DNA from: Malurus cyaneus samueli | Taxonomy: Eukaryota > Chordata > Aves > Passeriformes > Maluridae | Assembly (NCBI GenBank): GCA_009741485.1 | Contig: CM019215.1 | Coordinates: forward strand, 74,980,254 to 75,044,253 | Reading direction: 5' to 3' | DNA length: 64,000 nt | Shown: positions 62,549 through 64,000 of the stretch, piece after piece | Numbering within the stretch: the first letter of the stretch is position 1 | How the letters are laid out: the number at the start of each line of letters is the position of its first letter | Program-made: the position numbers and the translations under genes | Notes under the pieces: model-generated | The model's input: only the letters and a program-made list of their open reading frames with translations | Told to the model about the DNA's origin: nothing | The model's database searches: none

Positions 62549-64000
62549 TGCAGTTAATTGATATTTTTAACTTCCTTCCCCAAAATGAAGAATTCTCTCT
62601 TGAAATTTTGCTCATATCTTACAAGTTAAAGTTAAGGAAGTACATTTTCCTTTAGTAAAGAATTTTGGTTACTTTGCACAGCTGTATCTGAGAGTAGCCC
62701 TGCAGGATTCTTTTTTATTTACATGTCAGAAAAGAGCATTCCAATATTTCTCATGTATTCCCATTGCTTGTCATAGCTTACCCCGTCAGACTTATGATGT
62801 ATTTGGACTTAGTCTGAGAAGTGAGGTCTTCTAATCTTGCAGGCAATACTGAAGAGTCCTACTGCACTTTTATTGTTTCCATGCCCTCACTGTAGCTAAT
62901 TCTTTTTGTCTTCACCTCTACTGAAAAGTGCATTGCTGTGACAATGACAGTAAGAACAGACACTGGAATGTCAGTGCTGTGAATATGTACACTGTCTTCT
63001 TAGCTCCAGCACACTTCCTAACATTTCTGCTGCCATTTAATTTGCACACCCTTAATGCAACCTGGGTAGAAGCTGAATTCTTTCCACCCCATGGACAGGA
63101 GGCATTGAAAGAGTGGCTGCCATCCACGCACTGCAGTCAACAGGAGAGGCAGAGCAAATGGAGCTGAGACAAAATGCCACTCTGACCCAAATCACAAGAC
63201 AAGCACAGCTAAACTAACATCATCATTTGTACCACCGAAGGTCACAGCAAATTTACTGTCTTCCCAGAGCAAAAGGTAATCAGAGAAAGTAATTTCAGAG
63301 AGACTTCTTCTCCTGTGCTGCTTCCAGGACAGAACAGCTACTTGAGGACAATTTATAACAGTTTGCTGCCATAACCTCAGATTGACCATGTTGGGAGAAG
63401 AAGGAAACAAGAAAGAAAGACGCACCTTCTCTTTCAGAAACAGAATGACAAATTGCAGTGAAAAAAAAAATGTTACTATGTTTTGTTTTTTTTTTTCTAT
63501 TTAGCCTTTATTATGCAACTTGAATAACCCAGAATTGTAAGGGAAAATTTTATCAAAGGACAATTTTTTAATGTCTTTATAACTGTCCTAATTTTGGCTT
63601 TAACTTAGATCTCTTTGACTTTACTACAATGAAATGTGATCAGTCTCCTTTTCTATATATTTGGGTTTAATTATTATTGAAATCTGATGCAAGATAGGAC
63701 TGATCTGGGTTGTTGAAAATTGACTAAAAATAAAAATAAATACATTTTCCATTAAAAGCCAAACTGTTAGTTGACTTGTTTCTATTCCTTAATTTTCTGC
63801 CATCCCTCCATGCACTCTGGCAAGACCTGCATAAATAAATACTGTGTTTTCAGCTAATGGAAGTTTAGTATTTGAAAATTAGCTTCATTTTTCCTTTGCA
63901 TTACAAAATGATCTGGGGTAGAGTTGGTTATCATAGTGTATCTGCTGCACACTAAAATTTCAATATGAGCAGAATTTACAAGATAGAAACTTCATACCTT
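62549..64000. other. unique DNA, no gene seen
   Basis: A slightly GC-richer patch lies at 63055-63180. Overlapping frames of 69-79 codons (62918-63425) have no domain or splice context. I recognise no transposable element to the end of the window. Confidence 0.5.

Noticed and set aside
1..64000. CRISPR array, operon, phage or plasmid origin
   Set aside because: There are no spaced direct repeats and no dense long open frames. The repeat content is avian.

Overview
The window looks like nuclear DNA from a songbird (passerine). It is AT-rich by eye and full of poly-A/poly-T tracts. It carries at least eight decayed pieces of CR1, the dominant avian LINE, three relics of an avian ERVL-type LTR, one ERVK-like solo LTR, and one short element with a tRNA-Ile-like head and a CR1-like tail, the architecture of the passerine SINE TguSINE1. 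No bacterial-type operon, CRISPR array, rRNA or working tRNA is visible. The family names come from recalled consensus sequences; no database was searched.

I find no protein-coding gene that I would defend. The two longest open frames (200 and 204 codons, near 61.8-62.5 kb) lie antisense to a CR1 copy. A 166-codon frame near 26 kb begins inside an antisense CR1 tail, and most other frames are short or run through low-complexity tracts. The window is therefore a gene desert or the inside of a very large intron. Two short segments show a codon-like rhythm next to plausible splice sites (41437-41553 on +, 13932-14126 on -) and are given only as weak exon candidates.

Layout. 1-7 kb: unique AT-rich DNA, a GC-richer island at 4.37-4.88 kb, and a small CR1 tail at 7.2 kb. 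7.57-7.73 kb: a 158-bp pure purine AAGGG-type satellite. 9.0-9.9 kb: a 13-bp-arm hairpin, an LTR 3' end and an internally deleted CR1. 16.2 kb: the tRNA-Ile/CR1 SINE. 20.5 and 25.9 kb: CR1 tails on the minus strand. 31.4 kb: a CR1 ORF2 end. 33.9-35.45 kb: an ERVL-like LTR followed closely by another CR1 tail. 39.95-40.44 kb: an ERVK-like solo LTR containing three N bases. 43.9-44.6 kb: an LTR fragment that has grown AAAC and AAT microsatellites, a 14-bp-arm inverted repeat and a CR1 tail. 44.6-61.5 kb: mostly unique AT-rich DNA, some of it resembling enhancer sequence. 61.56-62.55 kb: the longest CR1, with a broken reverse-transcriptase remnant.

Nothing here amounts to a new biological system. 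The points most worth checking are the candidate 117-bp exon, the SINE as a lineage marker, the solo LTR boundaries and the purine satellite.
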